Origin: Mycolicibacterium frederiksbergense
GTDB taxonomy: Bacteria > Actinomycetota > Actinomycetes > Mycobacteriales > Mycobacteriaceae
Length of the DNA: 64,000 nucleotides
NCBI RefSeq assembly: GCF_029893345.1
Contig: NZ_JARXVE010000003.1
Location: forward strand, 62,001-126,000
Direction: 5' to 3'
Each line of letters begins with the position of its first letter. The stretch's first letter is position 1. Under the pieces are notes generated by a model, which worked only from the letters and a program-made list of their open reading frames with translations, did not search any database and was not told the origin of the DNA. The position numbers and the translations under genes are program-made. Positions 1 to 9,792 of the stretch are shown here, in pieces.

Positions 1-534
1 CTCGCCGACGGCGATCGAGATCGGCACCTTGGGCCGGTACAGGTTCTTCGGATGGCCCTTGGTCCAGATCCGCTGCGCACCCCACACGATGTGCGGAACG
101 ATCGGCACACCGGCCTCGATCGCCATCCGCGCGGCGCCGGATTTGAATTCTTTGATCTCGAAGCTGCGACTGATCGTCGCCTCGGGATACACCCCGACCA
201 ACTCACCGGCCTTGAGGTAGTCGCATGCCGCCTCGAATGAGGCCGCCCCGTTGTCGCGATCCACCGCGATGTGGCGCAGGCTGCGCATGATCGGGCCGCC
301 GACCTTGTTGTCGAAGACTTCCTTCTTCGCCATGAACCGCACCTTGCGGCCCCGCTTCTGCAGGTAGGCCGGCAGTCCGGCAAAGGTGAAGTCGAAGTAG
401 CTGGTGTGGTTGATGGCCACCACCGCGCCGCCGGTGACCGGGATGTTCTCCACCCCGGTCACGTTGAACTTCAGTCCCTGCAAACGCCAGGTCAGACGAG
501 CGAGTTGTATGACAGTGCCGTACACCGGTTCCAC
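1..534 (-). CDS. 1-acyl-sn-glycerol-3-phosphate acyltransferase (PlsC family), 3' end outside window
   Basis: Probable lysophosphatidic-acid-type acyltransferase that moves an acyl group onto a glycerolipid acceptor at the membrane. The 178 visible residues contain the family HX4D catalytic motif (NHTSYFD, His43 to Asp48) and the acceptor-site motif YPEATISRS at about 116-124. I chose the GTG at 534 because family similarity begins directly at VEPVYG. The C-terminus lies beyond the left edge. It is divergent from the phosphotransferase at 635. From memory it matches M. tuberculosis Rv3816c, and the neighbours support that. The exact acyl donor and acceptor are not visible. Confidence 0.88.
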   Translation of the reverse strand, partial: MEPVYGTVIQLARLTWRLQGLKFNVTGVENIPVTGGAVVAINHTSYFDFTFAGLPAYLQKRGRKVRFMAKKEVFDNKVGGPIMRSLRHIAVDRDNGAASFEAACDYLKAGELVGVYPEATISRSFEIKEFKSGAARMAIEAGVPIVPHIVWGAQRIWTKGHPKNLYRPKVPISIAVGE

Positions 535-634
535 GTGGCCAGCGTAGTGCCAGCGTGTGCAGCCGCGTACCCGGTCACCGGCAGTGCGGGAAATTCGGTG
601 GACGTCACAACGGCGGGCTGCAACGCTGGCGCCG

Positions 635-1363
635 GTGACCATCCCCGTGGGCGAGGTACCCGTTCCGGCCGTTGCGCTCCGCATCGCTGCGGGACGCCCG
701 GTGAAGGCGGTGTGGCACAACGTGGTCGGTGGACAGACCTTCCAGATCGGCCACGGTGATGGACGCGAGTTCGTCAAGGTGGCGCCCCCGCACCCGTCGG
801 TGAGCCTGCACGGCGAAGCGGTCAAGCTGCGCTGGGCCACGCCGTATCTGACGGTACCCAGGGTGCTCGGCGTGGGCCGCGACGGCACGACGGCGTGGCT
901 GCACACCGCCGGCATTGCCGGGCGCTCGGCTGCCGATCCGCATTGGATCGCCCGCCCGCAGCTCGCGGTGCGCGCCATCGCCACCGGCCTGCGGGCCATG
1001 CATGATGGGGTACCGGTCGATCAATGCCCGTTTTCGTGGTCAGTGTCCGACCGGCTCGCGGCAATGCCCGAGGCCGCCCACCGCGATCTACCCGCCCCGC
1101 CGCCGATCGACCGACTGGTGGTCTGCCACGGCGACGCTTGCGCGCCCAACACGCTCATCAGCGCCGAAGGCCGCTGGTGTGGACATGTGGACCTCGGCGA
1201 ACTCGGCGTCGCCGACCGCTGGGCCGACCTGGCGGTTGCGACGCTGTCCCTGGGCTGGAACTACCCGGGCGACTGGGAGGCGGAGTTCTTCGATGCCTAC
1301 GGTGTGGCACCCGACCCGATGCGTATCGACTACTACCGCCGGTTGTGGACCGCCGAGGACTGA
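635..1363 (+). CDS. Aminoglycoside phosphotransferase (APH)-like kinase
   Basis: Protein-kinase-fold phosphotransferase of the APH/choline-kinase group, about 242 residues. The catalytic loop VCHGDACAPNTL and the metal-binding stretch HVDLGELGVADRWADLA (in place of the commoner IDWG) are visible in the C-terminal half; the N-terminal lobe is short. The frame stays open to an ATG at 557, but the GTG at 635 begins the part that resembles the family and gives a length close to the Rv3817 type (from memory), so it is preferred. The substrate is unknown. Intact catalytic residues suggest an active kinase, and resistance should not be assumed from the family name. Confidence 0.8.
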   Translation: MTIPVGEVPVPAVALRIAAGRPVKAVWHNVVGGQTFQIGHGDGREFVKVAPPHPSVSLHGEAVKLRWATPYLTVPRVLGVGRDGTTAWLHTAGIAGRSAADPHWIARPQLAVRAIATGLRAMHDGVPVDQCPFSWSVSDRLAAMPEAAHRDLPAPPPIDRLVVCHGDACAPNTLISAEGRWCGHVDLGELGVADRWADLAVATLSLGWNYPGDWEAEFFDAYGVAPDPMRIDYYRRLWTAED

Positions 1364-1433
1364 CCCGCACTTCGGCGTCGTCGGATTCCGGCTAGGCTGA
1401 CCTGGCGTTCTTTTCGTCGACGAAAGGCTGTTT

Positions 1434-2990
1434 GTGCAGGTCACCAGCGTCGGGCATGCCGGCTTTCTGATCGAGACCAAGGCTGGCAGCATTTTGTGCG
1501 ACCCCTGGGTCAACCCGGCGTACTTCGCCTCGTGGTTCCCGTTCCCCGACAACAGCCAGTTGGACTGGGCGGCTCTCGGCGATGTGGACTACCTCTACGT
1601 CTCGCATCTGCACCGGGATCACTTCGACCCGGAGAACCTGCGTCGCCATGTCAACAAGGACGCGGTGGTGCTGCTGCCCGACTTCCCGGTGCCCGACCTG
1701 CGCCGCGAGTTGGAGGCGCTGGGCTTCCATCGGTTCTTCGAGACCACCGATTCGGTCAAGCACACCGTCACCGGGCCCAAGGGCGCGCTCGACGTCATGA
1801 TCATCGCGCTGCGGGCTCCGGCCGACGGTCCGATCGGTGATTCCGGCCTGGTGGTCGACGACGGCGAAACCGTTGCATTCAACATGAACGACGCCCGCCC
1901 CGTCGATCTTGAGGTCCTGCACACCGACTTCGGCCAGATCGACGTGCACATGCTGCAGTACTCGGGCGCCATCTGGTACCCGATGGTCTACGACATGCCC
2001 GCCCGGGCCAAGGAGTCCTTCGGCGTCCAGAAGCGTCAGCGCCAGATGGACCGGTGCCGCCAGTACATCGCCCAGGTCGGGGCGACCTGGGTGGTGCCGT
2101 CGGCCGGACCGCCATGCTTCCTGGACCCCGAGCTCCGCGCTCTCAACGACGACCACGGCGATCCCGCCAACATCTTCCCGGACCAGATCGTGTTCCTGGA
2201 TCAGATGCGCACCCACGGCCACCACGGCGGCCTGCTGATGATCCCCGGCAGCGCGGCGGATTTCACCGGCTCGCAACTCAATTCACTGACCCACCCGGTC
2301 GATGACCCGGAGGCGATCTTCACCACCGACAAGGCCGCCTACATCGAGGACTTCGCCCAGCGGATGGCCCCGGTGCTGGCTGCGGAGAAGGCCACCTGGG
2401 CGCCGGCGGCCGGTGAACCACTGCTGGGCGGGCTGCAGGCGCTGTTCGAGCCGATCATGAGTCAGAGCGACCAGATCTGCGACGGCATCGGATACCCCGT
2501 CGAACTGCGGCTGACCGGCCCCGAGCACAGCGAATCCGTGGTCCTCGATTTCCCGAAACGCGCCGTACGCGAACCCATCCCGGACGAGAAGTTCCGCTAC
2601 GGGTTCGAGATCGCGCCCGAGTTGGTGCGCACCGTGCTGCGAGACAACGAGCCGGACTGGGTCAACACCATCTTCCTGTCCACCCGGTTCAAGGCCTGGC
2701 GGGTGGGCGGCTACAACGAGTACCTGTACACCTTCTTCAAATGCTTGACCGATGAGCGCATCGCCTACGCCGACGGCTGGTTCGCCGAGGCCCACGACGA
2801 TTCCTCCACGATCACCCTGGACGGCTGGGAGATCCAGCGCCGCTGCCCGCATTTGAAGGCCGACCTGTCGAAGTTCGGTGTGGTGGAAGGAAATACCCTC
2901 ACCTGCAACCTGCACGGCTGGCAGTGGAACCTGGAGAACGGCAAGTGCCTGACCACCAAGGGGCATGAGTTGAGGTGCGAACGGTCATGA
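1434..2990 (+). CDS. Metallo-beta-lactamase-fold hydrolase fused to a C-terminal Rieske [2Fe-2S] domain
   Basis: A 518-residue two-domain protein. The N-terminal half is an UlaG/CMP-Neu5Ac-hydroxylase-like metallo-beta-lactamase fold with the metal motif HLHRDHFD near residue 60. The last 60 residues form a Rieske domain with a CPH and a CNLH motif 18 residues apart, both ligand pairs intact. GTG start at 1434. The stop overlaps the ATG of the next gene (ATGA at 2987), so the two are translationally coupled. From memory this is the Rv3818 type. A Rieske centre implies electron transfer or oxygenation, but the substrate and redox partner cannot be told from the sequence. Confidence 0.82.
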   Translation: MQVTSVGHAGFLIETKAGSILCDPWVNPAYFASWFPFPDNSQLDWAALGDVDYLYVSHLHRDHFDPENLRRHVNKDAVVLLPDFPVPDLRRELEALGFHRFFETTDSVKHTVTGPKGALDVMIIALRAPADGPIGDSGLVVDDGETVAFNMNDARPVDLEVLHTDFGQIDVHMLQYSGAIWYPMVYDMPARAKESFGVQKRQRQMDRCRQYIAQVGATWVVPSAGPPCFLDPELRALNDDHGDPANIFPDQIVFLDQMRTHGHHGGLLMIPGSAADFTGSQLNSLTHPVDDPEAIFTTDKAAYIEDFAQRMAPVLAAEKATWAPAAGEPLLGGLQALFEPIMSQSDQICDGIGYPVELRLTGPEHSESVVLDFPKRAVREPIPDEKFRYGFEIAPELVRTVLRDNEPDWVNTIFLSTRFKAWRVGGYNEYLYTFFKCLTDERIAYADGWFAEAHDDSSTITLDGWEIQRRCPHLKADLSKFGVVEGNTLTCNLHGWQWNLENGKCLTTKGHELRCERS

Positions 2991-3319
2991 CCGCCCCGCG
3001 CCAGTATTACGATGACGGCCTCGTCCAACTGGACCGCGAGGCCATCACGTTGCGGCGCTATCACTTCCCGTCCGGAACCTCGAAGGTGATTCCGCTGCGG
3101 TCGATCAAGGGCTACAGCGCCACATCGCTGAACCTGTGGCACCGATTCCGGCTGTGGGGCAGCTCGGACCTGCGCCGCTGGCTGCCGCTGGACACCGGGC
3201 GCCCGTTCAAATCGACGCTGATCACCCTCGAGGTGGCCGGCAGCTATCCCAAGCCGGCGTTCACTCCGGCCCGCCCCGACGAGTTCATCGCCCGGCTGGA
3301 CGAGTTACTCGGCCACTAG
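2987..3319 (+). CDS. Hypothetical protein coupled to the MBL/Rieske gene
   Basis: About 110 residues with no recognised domain. It is rich in basic and aromatic residues with beta-strand-like alternation (DREAITLRRYHFPSG, IPLRSIKGY), which recalls small PH-like folds, but that is a guess. The ATG at 2987 overlaps the upstream stop by four bases; an in-frame GTG at 2975 is the alternative. The size and position match the small Rv3819-type gene after Rv3818 (from memory). Its stop overlaps that of the convergent gene at 3316. It probably works with the MBL/Rieske protein, judged only from coupling. Confidence 0.75.
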   Translation: MTAPRQYYDDGLVQLDREAITLRRYHFPSGTSKVIPLRSIKGYSATSLNLWHRFRLWGSSDLRRWLPLDTGRPFKSTLITLEVAGSYPKPAFTPARPDEFIARLDELLGH

Positions 3320-4131
3320 CGCGCCGAAACCACCTGCCGCAGTTCGGAAGCCTCGCTGGAGGCACTGTCGTACACCCGGACGATGGCCTCGTCGCCGGGC
3401 TTGAGGTAGGTCGACGCGCCCAGCGGCGTATAACGGGTGGCGCCGATGCCGATCAGTACGTTCTCGGGGTGCCCACTGGCCACCATCAAGGCGCCGACAT
3501 CCTCCAGCGGGGTATCGGCCGAACCCTTCTGGTTGGCCAGCCGTTCGACGATCCAGTCCAACAGCACCTCGCCGTAGTACGAGTAGCCCACCAACGGTGA
3601 ATCCACCCCGTAGGCGTGCTGCTGGCCGTCGTCCTCGCTCAGGTAACAGACCAGCCGCATGGTGGCCGTCGGACCGTCCGGGGTCAGATCACTGATCTCG
3701 AAGAATTGTGGCGCAACACCTTTGGAGGACGGGCCCCAGTTCTTCTTGTAGCTGATCTTGGGCGCGCCCGGGCGCCGGATCGAGCAGTCGTTGAAGGCGC
3801 CCAGGGCAAACGGCTCCAGACGCACCACGGTGTCGCCGTTCCACACCACCTGGCAGGCCACACCGACCTCCGGCTCGATCTGCAGGTTCAGCGGGCCGTC
3901 AATGTCGCCGGGCTCCGGCAGCTGGATGGCATCGCTGGACAGCGGGAACTCGCCGAGAAAATCGTCACGACCCGGTGCGTACCACGGAAAAATGCCTTTC
4001 GGCGCATAGCCTTCCGTCACGACCTTGACGAAATCCCCGGCTTCCCCTGCCTGTTCGAGATGCCCGGCGAAGTTGCCCGCGACGCCGAAGCCGAACCAGT
4101 TCCGTAGTTCCGAAAGGTCGATATCGATCAT
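3316..4131 (-). CDS. Conserved hypothetical protein (possibly DUF5718-like)
   Basis: About 271 residues, soluble, with no signal peptide or membrane segment. The N-terminus (NWFGFGVAGNFAGHLEQAGE) is distinctive and, from memory, resembles a family named DUF5718 of unknown function; this label is tentative. The ATG at 4131 has AGGG nine bases upstream. An in-frame GTG at 4137 is too close to that site. The gene converges on the small gene at 2987 with overlapping stops and is divergent from the hemerythrin gene at 4239. No catalytic motif can be named. Confidence 0.7.
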   Translation of the reverse strand: MIDIDLSELRNWFGFGVAGNFAGHLEQAGEAGDFVKVVTEGYAPKGIFPWYAPGRDDFLGEFPLSSDAIQLPEPGDIDGPLNLQIEPEVGVACQVVWNGDTVVRLEPFALGAFNDCSIRRPGAPKISYKKNWGPSSKGVAPQFFEISDLTPDGPTATMRLVCYLSEDDGQQHAYGVDSPLVGYSYYGEVLLDWIVERLANQKGSADTPLEDVGALMVASGHPENVLIGIGATRYTPLGASTYLKPGDEAIVRVYDSASSEASELRQVVSAR

Positions 4132-4238
4132 GACCACTAACCCTACTTTGGATCACTACAAGCCGGTGCCAAGTCGCGCTTAAGTCGGTACCGCCACGCT
4201 GAGGATCGACCCCGCAAGATCCGACAAGGAGTACCGCT

Positions 4239-5042
4239 GTGCCGACCGCCGCCCCCGATGTGCGCACCATCGCACCCCGCAGCTCGGGCGATCCCGAACC
4301 GGACCTGCTGGGCATTACGGTGGCGCACCGCGCCATGCTGGCCGACCTGCGCCGACTTACCGACCTAGCCATCGCGATACGCGACCGGGACGTGATCTGC
4401 AGCCCTGGCCGCGCCCGCGTCATCTCCCGGTATGTGGAGCTGCTGTGCGACTCCATTCACCACCACCACACCACAGAGGACACCGTGTTGTGGCCGGTGA
4501 TCCAGGCCAGCGTGGGCAGCCATCTCGACCTCAGCGAACTCAGCGAGGACCACGCCGCCCTGGATCCGCGATTGGACCAGTTGCGGGCCCGGGCCGATTC
4601 GCTGCGGCTGTCCGCCGGGGATCGCCAGGTCGCCAGCCTGATGGTCATCGAACTGGCCGAACTGATGGAACTGCTCACCGAGCACATCGAGGAAGAGGAA
4701 CGCGATGTGTTCCCGCTGATCACCGAGCACGTGTCGGTGGCGGACTGGACCGCTGTGGAGGCGGCCGCCCACAAAGGTGCCCGGATGTGGTTCGACGGTC
4801 CGCGCTCGCTGGCGGTGATGACCGACGAGGAGCGCGCCCGACTGGCCGAACAGGCGGGGATCGGTCTGCGGATCATGCTCGCGATAGTGCGGGTGCGGTA
4901 CCGGCGGCTGGATCGAGCGGTCTTCGGCACGCTGATCCCCCGCGCGATCGAGGTTTTGCACGAACCCGAGGTGCTGCGCGAAGCGGAGGTGCTGCCGCAA
5001 GAGGAAGCTCTGCAGCACGAGTGCGACGAGCTGGCCAGTTAG
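4239..5042 (+). CDS. Hemerythrin HHE-domain protein
   Basis: About 267 residues. The N-terminal 170 form a four-helix HHE domain with the expected metal ligands: His in TVAHRAML, a His cluster followed by acids (IHHHHTTED), His in EDHAALD, and HIEEEE near residue 150. Such proteins carry a non-haem di-iron site and bind oxygen, NO or peroxide. The C-terminal 90 residues contain a hydrophobic stretch (IGLRIMLAIVRVRYRR) and a Glu-rich tail. The GTG start follows AAGGAG at a good spacing. Its stop overlaps that of the convergent SARP-type regulator by four bases. Confidence 0.85.
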   Translation: MPTAAPDVRTIAPRSSGDPEPDLLGITVAHRAMLADLRRLTDLAIAIRDRDVICSPGRARVISRYVELLCDSIHHHHTTEDTVLWPVIQASVGSHLDLSELSEDHAALDPRLDQLRARADSLRLSAGDRQVASLMVIELAELMELLTEHIEEEERDVFPLITEHVSVADWTAVEAAAHKGARMWFDGPRSLAVMTDEERARLAEQAGIGLRIMLAIVRVRYRRLDRAVFGTLIPRAIEVLHEPEVLREAEVLPQEEALQHECDELAS

Positions 5043-8000
5043 TCGATCAGGTGTCGAGCCTCGGCCGCGAGTTGATCCCGCAATGCCGCCGCGGCCTCGC
5101 GGTGTCGCTCGGCCTGATCGGGTCGGCCGAGCGCGTCGGCGGCGATCGCCAGCGCCTCGTCGACCGGACCGACCATCAGCCCGTCGACACCGAGGCCGGC
5201 GATCCGGCCGGAGTACGGCGCCAATTCGGCCGAGCGGGCCCGCACCTCGCTGAGATCGCCGAGCACCACCGCGGCGTTGACCCGCAGCACGGTGAACGGC
5301 AGCCAGAAATACGCCCGTTCGATCGGTTGTCGGTCCTGCCACAACCGGCGGGCCTCGTCCTCGCGGCCCCGCGCGATCAGCGCCAGCACCGCGGCGTCCA
5401 GCGCGGCGACCGACACCTCCCGGTAGAAGAACAGCAGCTCGTCGGCCAGCAGGCCCAGATCTCCGAGGCAGAACTCGCCCGTCACCCGACCCACCATCGC
5501 CAGCTTGGCCCCGTTGGCAGCACCGTTCTCCACCATGCGCGCCGCCAGATCGGTGTAGGAGCTCACCGCCTCGTCCAGCCGCCCCGCCAGCAGGTACATC
5601 CGGGCCCGGAACAGACCCAGCACCCCGAGCAGGTGCAGCAGCTGGCCGGTGCCTGCCCGCGCCACCGCCAGGTCGACGTGCTGTTTCGCCGACACCAGAT
5701 CGGATCGATTCCCAGCGGCCAACGACAACAGCCAGTGCCCCACCGCCTGATAGTCGGCCTGCTCGGTAGCCTCGGCAATCCGCAACAGTTCGGCGGCGAT
5801 CGAGTCGCGCTCGGCATCGAGGTCGGGCCCCAGCGAACAGTAGGCCCGGACGTTGAGCGCGGTGCACAGCAGCCGGCCCGAGGCCCCCGGATCCTCGGCG
5901 TAGGCATGTCGGGCCAACTCGAGCAGTTCGGTGCTGACCGCCAGCGCCCCGTCCGGGTCGGCGCCCTCCAATTCCACGAAAAGCGCTTTGAGCAATCTGA
6001 TCCGGTCGGCCGGGGTGAGCTGGCTGTTGGCCAACACCCCGCGCAGCAAGCCGATCATGTGTGTGTCGGATTCGTCGTACTCGCGGTCCCGCCACACCAA
6101 CGGGGTATCCCACGCGGTGAGCACGCGCACCCGCAGATCGTCGCGGGAGGTGCCGGACAGCAATTGCAGTGCGCACTTCATCTCGACCCGCGCCGCGACG
6201 GCGTCGCCGGACTGCGCCAGCGCCGAGATCAGCCCGCAGCGGACCTCGATCTCGTTGTCCAACCACGCGGTGCTGGACACCAGCTGGCGGCCGGCGGCCA
6301 GTTCGAGCATCTGCACCGCCGCGCGCCACTGCCGGGCCGATTCGGCATACGCACCGACCGAGTCCGCATCGCGCGCCGCCGTTGCCGCGAAAGCCGCAGC
6401 GGCCAAGGCGGATTCGGCGGTCGCCGAGGCGACGGCGTGATGGGCCAGGGCCGCCGGATCGACCGACCGGCCGGGCGCACGGAGCAACTCCAACGCGGCG
6501 GCGTGCAACCGGGACCGACGCAGCTTCGAGGTGTCCTCGTAGAGCGTGTCACGGACCAGCCCGTGGGTGAACCGCAAGCGGCCGGGCTCTGGCTCGTCGA
6601 GCAGCCCCAGCAGGACCGCGGGTTCCAGCGCGTCGAGCAGATGATCGGGATCGCGCCGGGCCAGTTCGGCCAGCAGGTCGACGTCGACCTCCCGGCCGAG
6701 CACCGCGGCCTGCCGCAACGCCGTGACGGTCTGGCCGGGCAGCCGGGCCAGCCGGCGTCGCAGCACATCGCGCACCCCGACCGGCACCGAGGCCCACACC
6801 GCGTCAGTGCCCTCCGCGGCCATCAGCCGGGCCAGTTCCCGGACGAAAAGCGGGTTGCCGCCGGTCCGCTCGCGCAACAGGCGCAGCGCCTCCCCGCTCA
6901 CACCGGTCAGCCCGCAGTCGGCGGCCAGGGTCGCGGTGGCGGCGGCATCCAATCCCGGCAGGGTCACGTGCGCCGCGGTGTGCACGGTCAGCGCCGCGCG
7001 CGCCACCTCCAGTTCGCCGCGGTCCTCGGACGGACGGTAGGTCCCGATGATCAACACCCGCAGGTCCTTGATCCGGTCGGCCACCAGTCGCAACAGCTCC
7101 AAGGTGAGACCGTCGGTGCGATGCAGATCGTCGAGTACGACGGCCAGCGGCTGCCGACTCGCGACCGCCCCCAGCACATCGGCGACCGCGTGGCCCAGCC
7201 AGAATGTTCCCGGTTCGGCCGCGGCACCGTCGTGCAGCAGCGGGGCCAGCATCTGCTTGTCGTCCAATTGCATTGCCGGATCGACCAATTGGCGCAGCAC
7301 CTCGGTCCACGCCCAGCCCGCCGGGGCACCGTCGACTTCCGGACAACTCCCCTGCACGGTCCGCCACCCCGCGGCTTGCAGCCGGGCCATCGCGGCACGC
7401 GCCAGGGTCGTCTTGCCGGAGCCGGCCTCGCCCCCGATCCACAGCACGCTATTGCCACCCGCAATGACGGCTCTAGCAGCGTCGTCGATCACCGCGAGTT
7501 CCCGGGACCGGCCGTAGGCCGCAAGTTCGGCACGATCGGGTGCTGTGTTCTCCGGGGTCTCCGGTACCGCCGGCTGCGGACTCGACAGCGGCTGGGCCGG
7601 CTCCAGATGGTCGGCCTGGCGCAGGATGTCACGCTCGAGGTCGCGCAGCATCCGACCGGGTTCCAGGCCCAGCTCATCCAGCAGGTGTTCGCGGGTGCGC
7701 CGCAACACGTCCAGGGCGTCGGCCTGCCGACCGGTCCGGTACAGCGCGGTGGCCAATACCGCTGCGGCACCCTCCCGCCCGGGATGATCGGCGACGTGAC
7801 GTTCCAGCGCCGCGACGGCGGTACCGTGCCGGCCCAGTTCCACTTGGGCGGCAGCCCGGGCTTCGACCGCGGCGAGGCGCAACTCGGTCAACCGGGCCAC
7901 TTCCGCCGCCGCCCACATCGCGTCGCCGACCTCGGCGAACGGATCGCCCGACCACCCGGCCAGCGCTTCATCCAGCAGGCTCACCCTACGCTGCGGATCC

Positions 8001-8371
8001 GATTCACCTTGCGCCTCAGTCATTTTGACTTCGAACGACCATGAGTCGACGGCCTCGACCGGCAGTCGCAGGCAGTATCCCGGCGCGGCGCTGACCACAA
8101 TGCTGGCGGGCGTCCGAGGCTGCCTGCCGGGTTCGAGTGCCCGGCGCAGGTGCGAGATGTAAACCTGCAGTGCGGCAAGCGCCTTGGGCGGCGGTTCGCC
8201 TTCCCACAAGTCATCGATGAGCCGGTCAACGGACACCGTGTGACCGTGCGCCAGCACCAACCGCGCCAACAGCGAGCGCTGCAGCCGTGCCCCCAGATCG
8301 GCCGGCTCGTCCCCGACCCACGCCCGCACCGGGCCCAGCACCATCACCCGCACCCGCACTTCTCCCCCCAT
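5039..8371 (-). CDS. SARP/AfsR-type transcriptional regulator with BTAD and AAA ATPase domains
   Basis: A 1,110-residue regulator. Residues 5-105 form an OmpR-like winged helix (VDRLIDDLWEGEPPPKALAALQ) and about 110-255 the bacterial transcriptional activation domain (BTAD). Residues about 285-550 form an AAA/NB-ARC-like ATPase with Walker A GGEAGSGKTT at 313-322 and Walker B LAVVLDDLH near 409-417. The rest is Ala/Leu-rich helical repeats resembling TPRs. This is AfsR/EmbR-like architecture without a C-terminal LuxR domain. SARPs usually bind direct repeats near -35 elements and activate transcription. No biosynthetic cluster lies next to it, so its target is unknown. Confidence 0.87.
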   Translation of the reverse strand: MGGEVRVRVMVLGPVRAWVGDEPADLGARLQRSLLARLVLAHGHTVSVDRLIDDLWEGEPPPKALAALQVYISHLRRALEPGRQPRTPASIVVSAAPGYCLRLPVEAVDSWSFEVKMTEAQGESDPQRRVSLLDEALAGWSGDPFAEVGDAMWAAAEVARLTELRLAAVEARAAAQVELGRHGTAVAALERHVADHPGREGAAAVLATALYRTGRQADALDVLRRTREHLLDELGLEPGRMLRDLERDILRQADHLEPAQPLSSPQPAVPETPENTAPDRAELAAYGRSRELAVIDDAARAVIAGGNSVLWIGGEAGSGKTTLARAAMARLQAAGWRTVQGSCPEVDGAPAGWAWTEVLRQLVDPAMQLDDKQMLAPLLHDGAAAEPGTFWLGHAVADVLGAVASRQPLAVVLDDLHRTDGLTLELLRLVADRIKDLRVLIIGTYRPSEDRGELEVARAALTVHTAAHVTLPGLDAAATATLAADCGLTGVSGEALRLLRERTGGNPLFVRELARLMAAEGTDAVWASVPVGVRDVLRRRLARLPGQTVTALRQAAVLGREVDVDLLAELARRDPDHLLDALEPAVLLGLLDEPEPGRLRFTHGLVRDTLYEDTSKLRRSRLHAAALELLRAPGRSVDPAALAHHAVASATAESALAAAAFAATAARDADSVGAYAESARQWRAAVQMLELAAGRQLVSSTAWLDNEIEVRCGLISALAQSGDAVAARVEMKCALQLLSGTSRDDLRVRVLTAWDTPLVWRDREYDESDTHMIGLLRGVLANSQLTPADRIRLLKALFVELEGADPDGALAVSTELLELARHAYAEDPGASGRLLCTALNVRAYCSLGPDLDAERDSIAAELLRIAEATEQADYQAVGHWLLSLAAGNRSDLVSAKQHVDLAVARAGTGQLLHLLGVLGLFRARMYLLAGRLDEAVSSYTDLAARMVENGAANGAKLAMVGRVTGEFCLGDLGLLADELLFFYREVSVAALDAAVLALIARGREDEARRLWQDRQPIERAYFWLPFTVLRVNAAVVLGDLSEVRARSAELAPYSGRIAGLGVDGLMVGPVDEALAIAADALGRPDQAERHREAAAALRDQLAAEARHLID

Positions 8372-8385
8372 ATTCAGTGCCGCGG

Positions 8386-9645
8386 TTAGCTCTTGGGCTC
8401 CAGCACTTCCGTTCTGACGAACGGGACCAGCGCGTCGGGTACCCGCACACTGCCGTCGGGCTGCTGATGGTTTTCCAGGATGGCCACCAGCCAGCGGGTG
8501 GTGGCCAGGGTGCCATTGAGCGTGGCCGCGGTCTGCGGCTTGCCGTTCTCGTCACGGTAGCGGGTGGCCAGCCGCCGGGCCTGGAACGTCGTGCAGTTCG
8601 AGGTGGAGGTGAGCTCCCGGTAGGTCTGCTGGGTGGGGACCCACGCCTCACAGTCGTATTTCCGGGCCGCCGAGGATCCCAGATCGCCTGCGGCGACGTC
8701 GATCACCCGATAGGGCACCTCGATGGCGGCCAGCATCTGCCGCTGCCAGCCGAGCAGCCGCTGATGTTCGGCTTCGGCCTCCTCGGGCTTGCAGTAGACG
8801 AATCCCTCGACCTTGTCGAACTGGTGCACCCGGATGATGCCGCGGGTGTCCTTGCCGTAGCTGCCGGCCTCCCGCCGGAAGCAGGACGACCAGCCGGCAT
8901 AGCGGCGCGGGCCGGCGGACAGATCCAGGATCTCGTCGGAGTGATAGCCGGCCAGCGGCACCTCCGAGGTGCCGACCAGGTAGAGGTCGTCGGCTTCCAG
9001 CCGGTACACCTCTTCGGCGTGCGCACCCAAGAACCCGGTGCCCGCCATGACTTCCGGGCGCACCAGCACCGGCGGGATCACCAGCGTGAACCCGTTGTCC
9101 ACGGCCACCTGGGTGGCCAGTTGCAGCAGGCCCAGTTGCAGCATGGCGCCGGCGCCGGTCAGAAAGTAGAACCGCGAACCCGACACCTTGGCGCCGCGTT
9201 CCATGTCGATCAGACCGAGCGCTTCGCCCAGCTCGAGATGGTCCTTCGGATTCTCGACGGCCCGCGGTTCACCGACCGTGTCGAGCACCTTGAAGTCGTC
9301 CTCGCCGCCGGCCGGCACACCCTCGATGATCACGTTGCCGATGGCCATGTGCGCGGCGGTGAAGGCCCGGTCCGCCTCGACCTGGGCGGACTCCGCCGCC
9401 TTGACCTGCTCGGCCAGTTCCTTGGCCCGGTCCAACAGGGCCGGACGCTCCTCGGGCGTCGCCTTGCCCACCAGCTTGCTGGCCGTCTTCTGTTCGGCAC
9501 GCAGGTTGTCGGCCGCCGAGACCGCGGCGCGGCGCGCCGTGTCGGCCGCCAAGAGGGAGTCGACGAGCCCAGGGTCCTCGCCGCGGGCACGTTGCGACGC
9601 ACGGACGATGTCGGGGTTCTCGCGCAGCAGCCTAAGGTCGATCAC
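8386..9645 (-). CDS. serS: Seryl-tRNA synthetase
   Basis: Charges tRNA-Ser with serine; class II aminoacyl-tRNA synthetase. The 419-residue length matches the mycobacterial enzyme. An N-terminal coiled-coil tRNA-binding arm (residues 30-110) precedes the class II core with motif 2 ([17 protein letters not shown]) and motif 3 ([18 protein letters not shown]). The GTG at 9645 ([12 protein letters not shown]) is preferred over the in-frame ATG at 9738 because homologues begin with this sequence. It lies just downstream of the SARP-type gene on the minus strand and is divergent from the septum-formation-like gene. Essential housekeeping gene. Confidence 0.97.
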   Translation of the reverse strand: MIDLRLLRENPDIVRASQRARGEDPGLVDSLLAADTARRAAVSAADNLRAEQKTASKLVGKATPEERPALLDRAKELAEQVKAAESAQVEADRAFTAAHMAIGNVIIEGVPAGGEDDFKVLDTVGEPRAVENPKDHLELGEALGLIDMERGAKVSGSRFYFLTGAGAMLQLGLLQLATQVAVDNGFTLVIPPVLVRPEVMAGTGFLGAHAEEVYRLEADDLYLVGTSEVPLAGYHSDEILDLSAGPRRYAGWSSCFRREAGSYGKDTRGIIRVHQFDKVEGFVYCKPEEAEAEHQRLLGWQRQMLAAIEVPYRVIDVAAGDLGSSAARKYDCEAWVPTQQTYRELTSTSNCTTFQARRLATRYRDENGKPQTAATLNGTLATTRWLVAILENHQQPDGSVRVPDALVPFVRTEVLEPKS

Positions 9646-9792
9646 GGGCGCAACCCTACTTTTTAGAGTGCGGTGACGTACATCTGAGGTGGTCAACGAG
9701 GCGGAATTGGCGGCGACGGCGGCCGCCGTAGAGCACAACCTCGCAACATTACAACCGCATCACTTGTCACAGAGGCTGACACGCCTGTCACA

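Noticed and set aside
557..634. N-terminal extension of the phosphotransferase to ATG 557
   Set aside because: The added residues look like non-coding Arg-rich sequence and family similarity starts at GTG 635.
4445..8044. Very long open frame on the + strand
   Set aside because: It runs antisense to the SARP-type gene and through the hemerythrin gene; Arg/Gln/Pro/Gly-rich composition is the usual shadow in GC-rich DNA.
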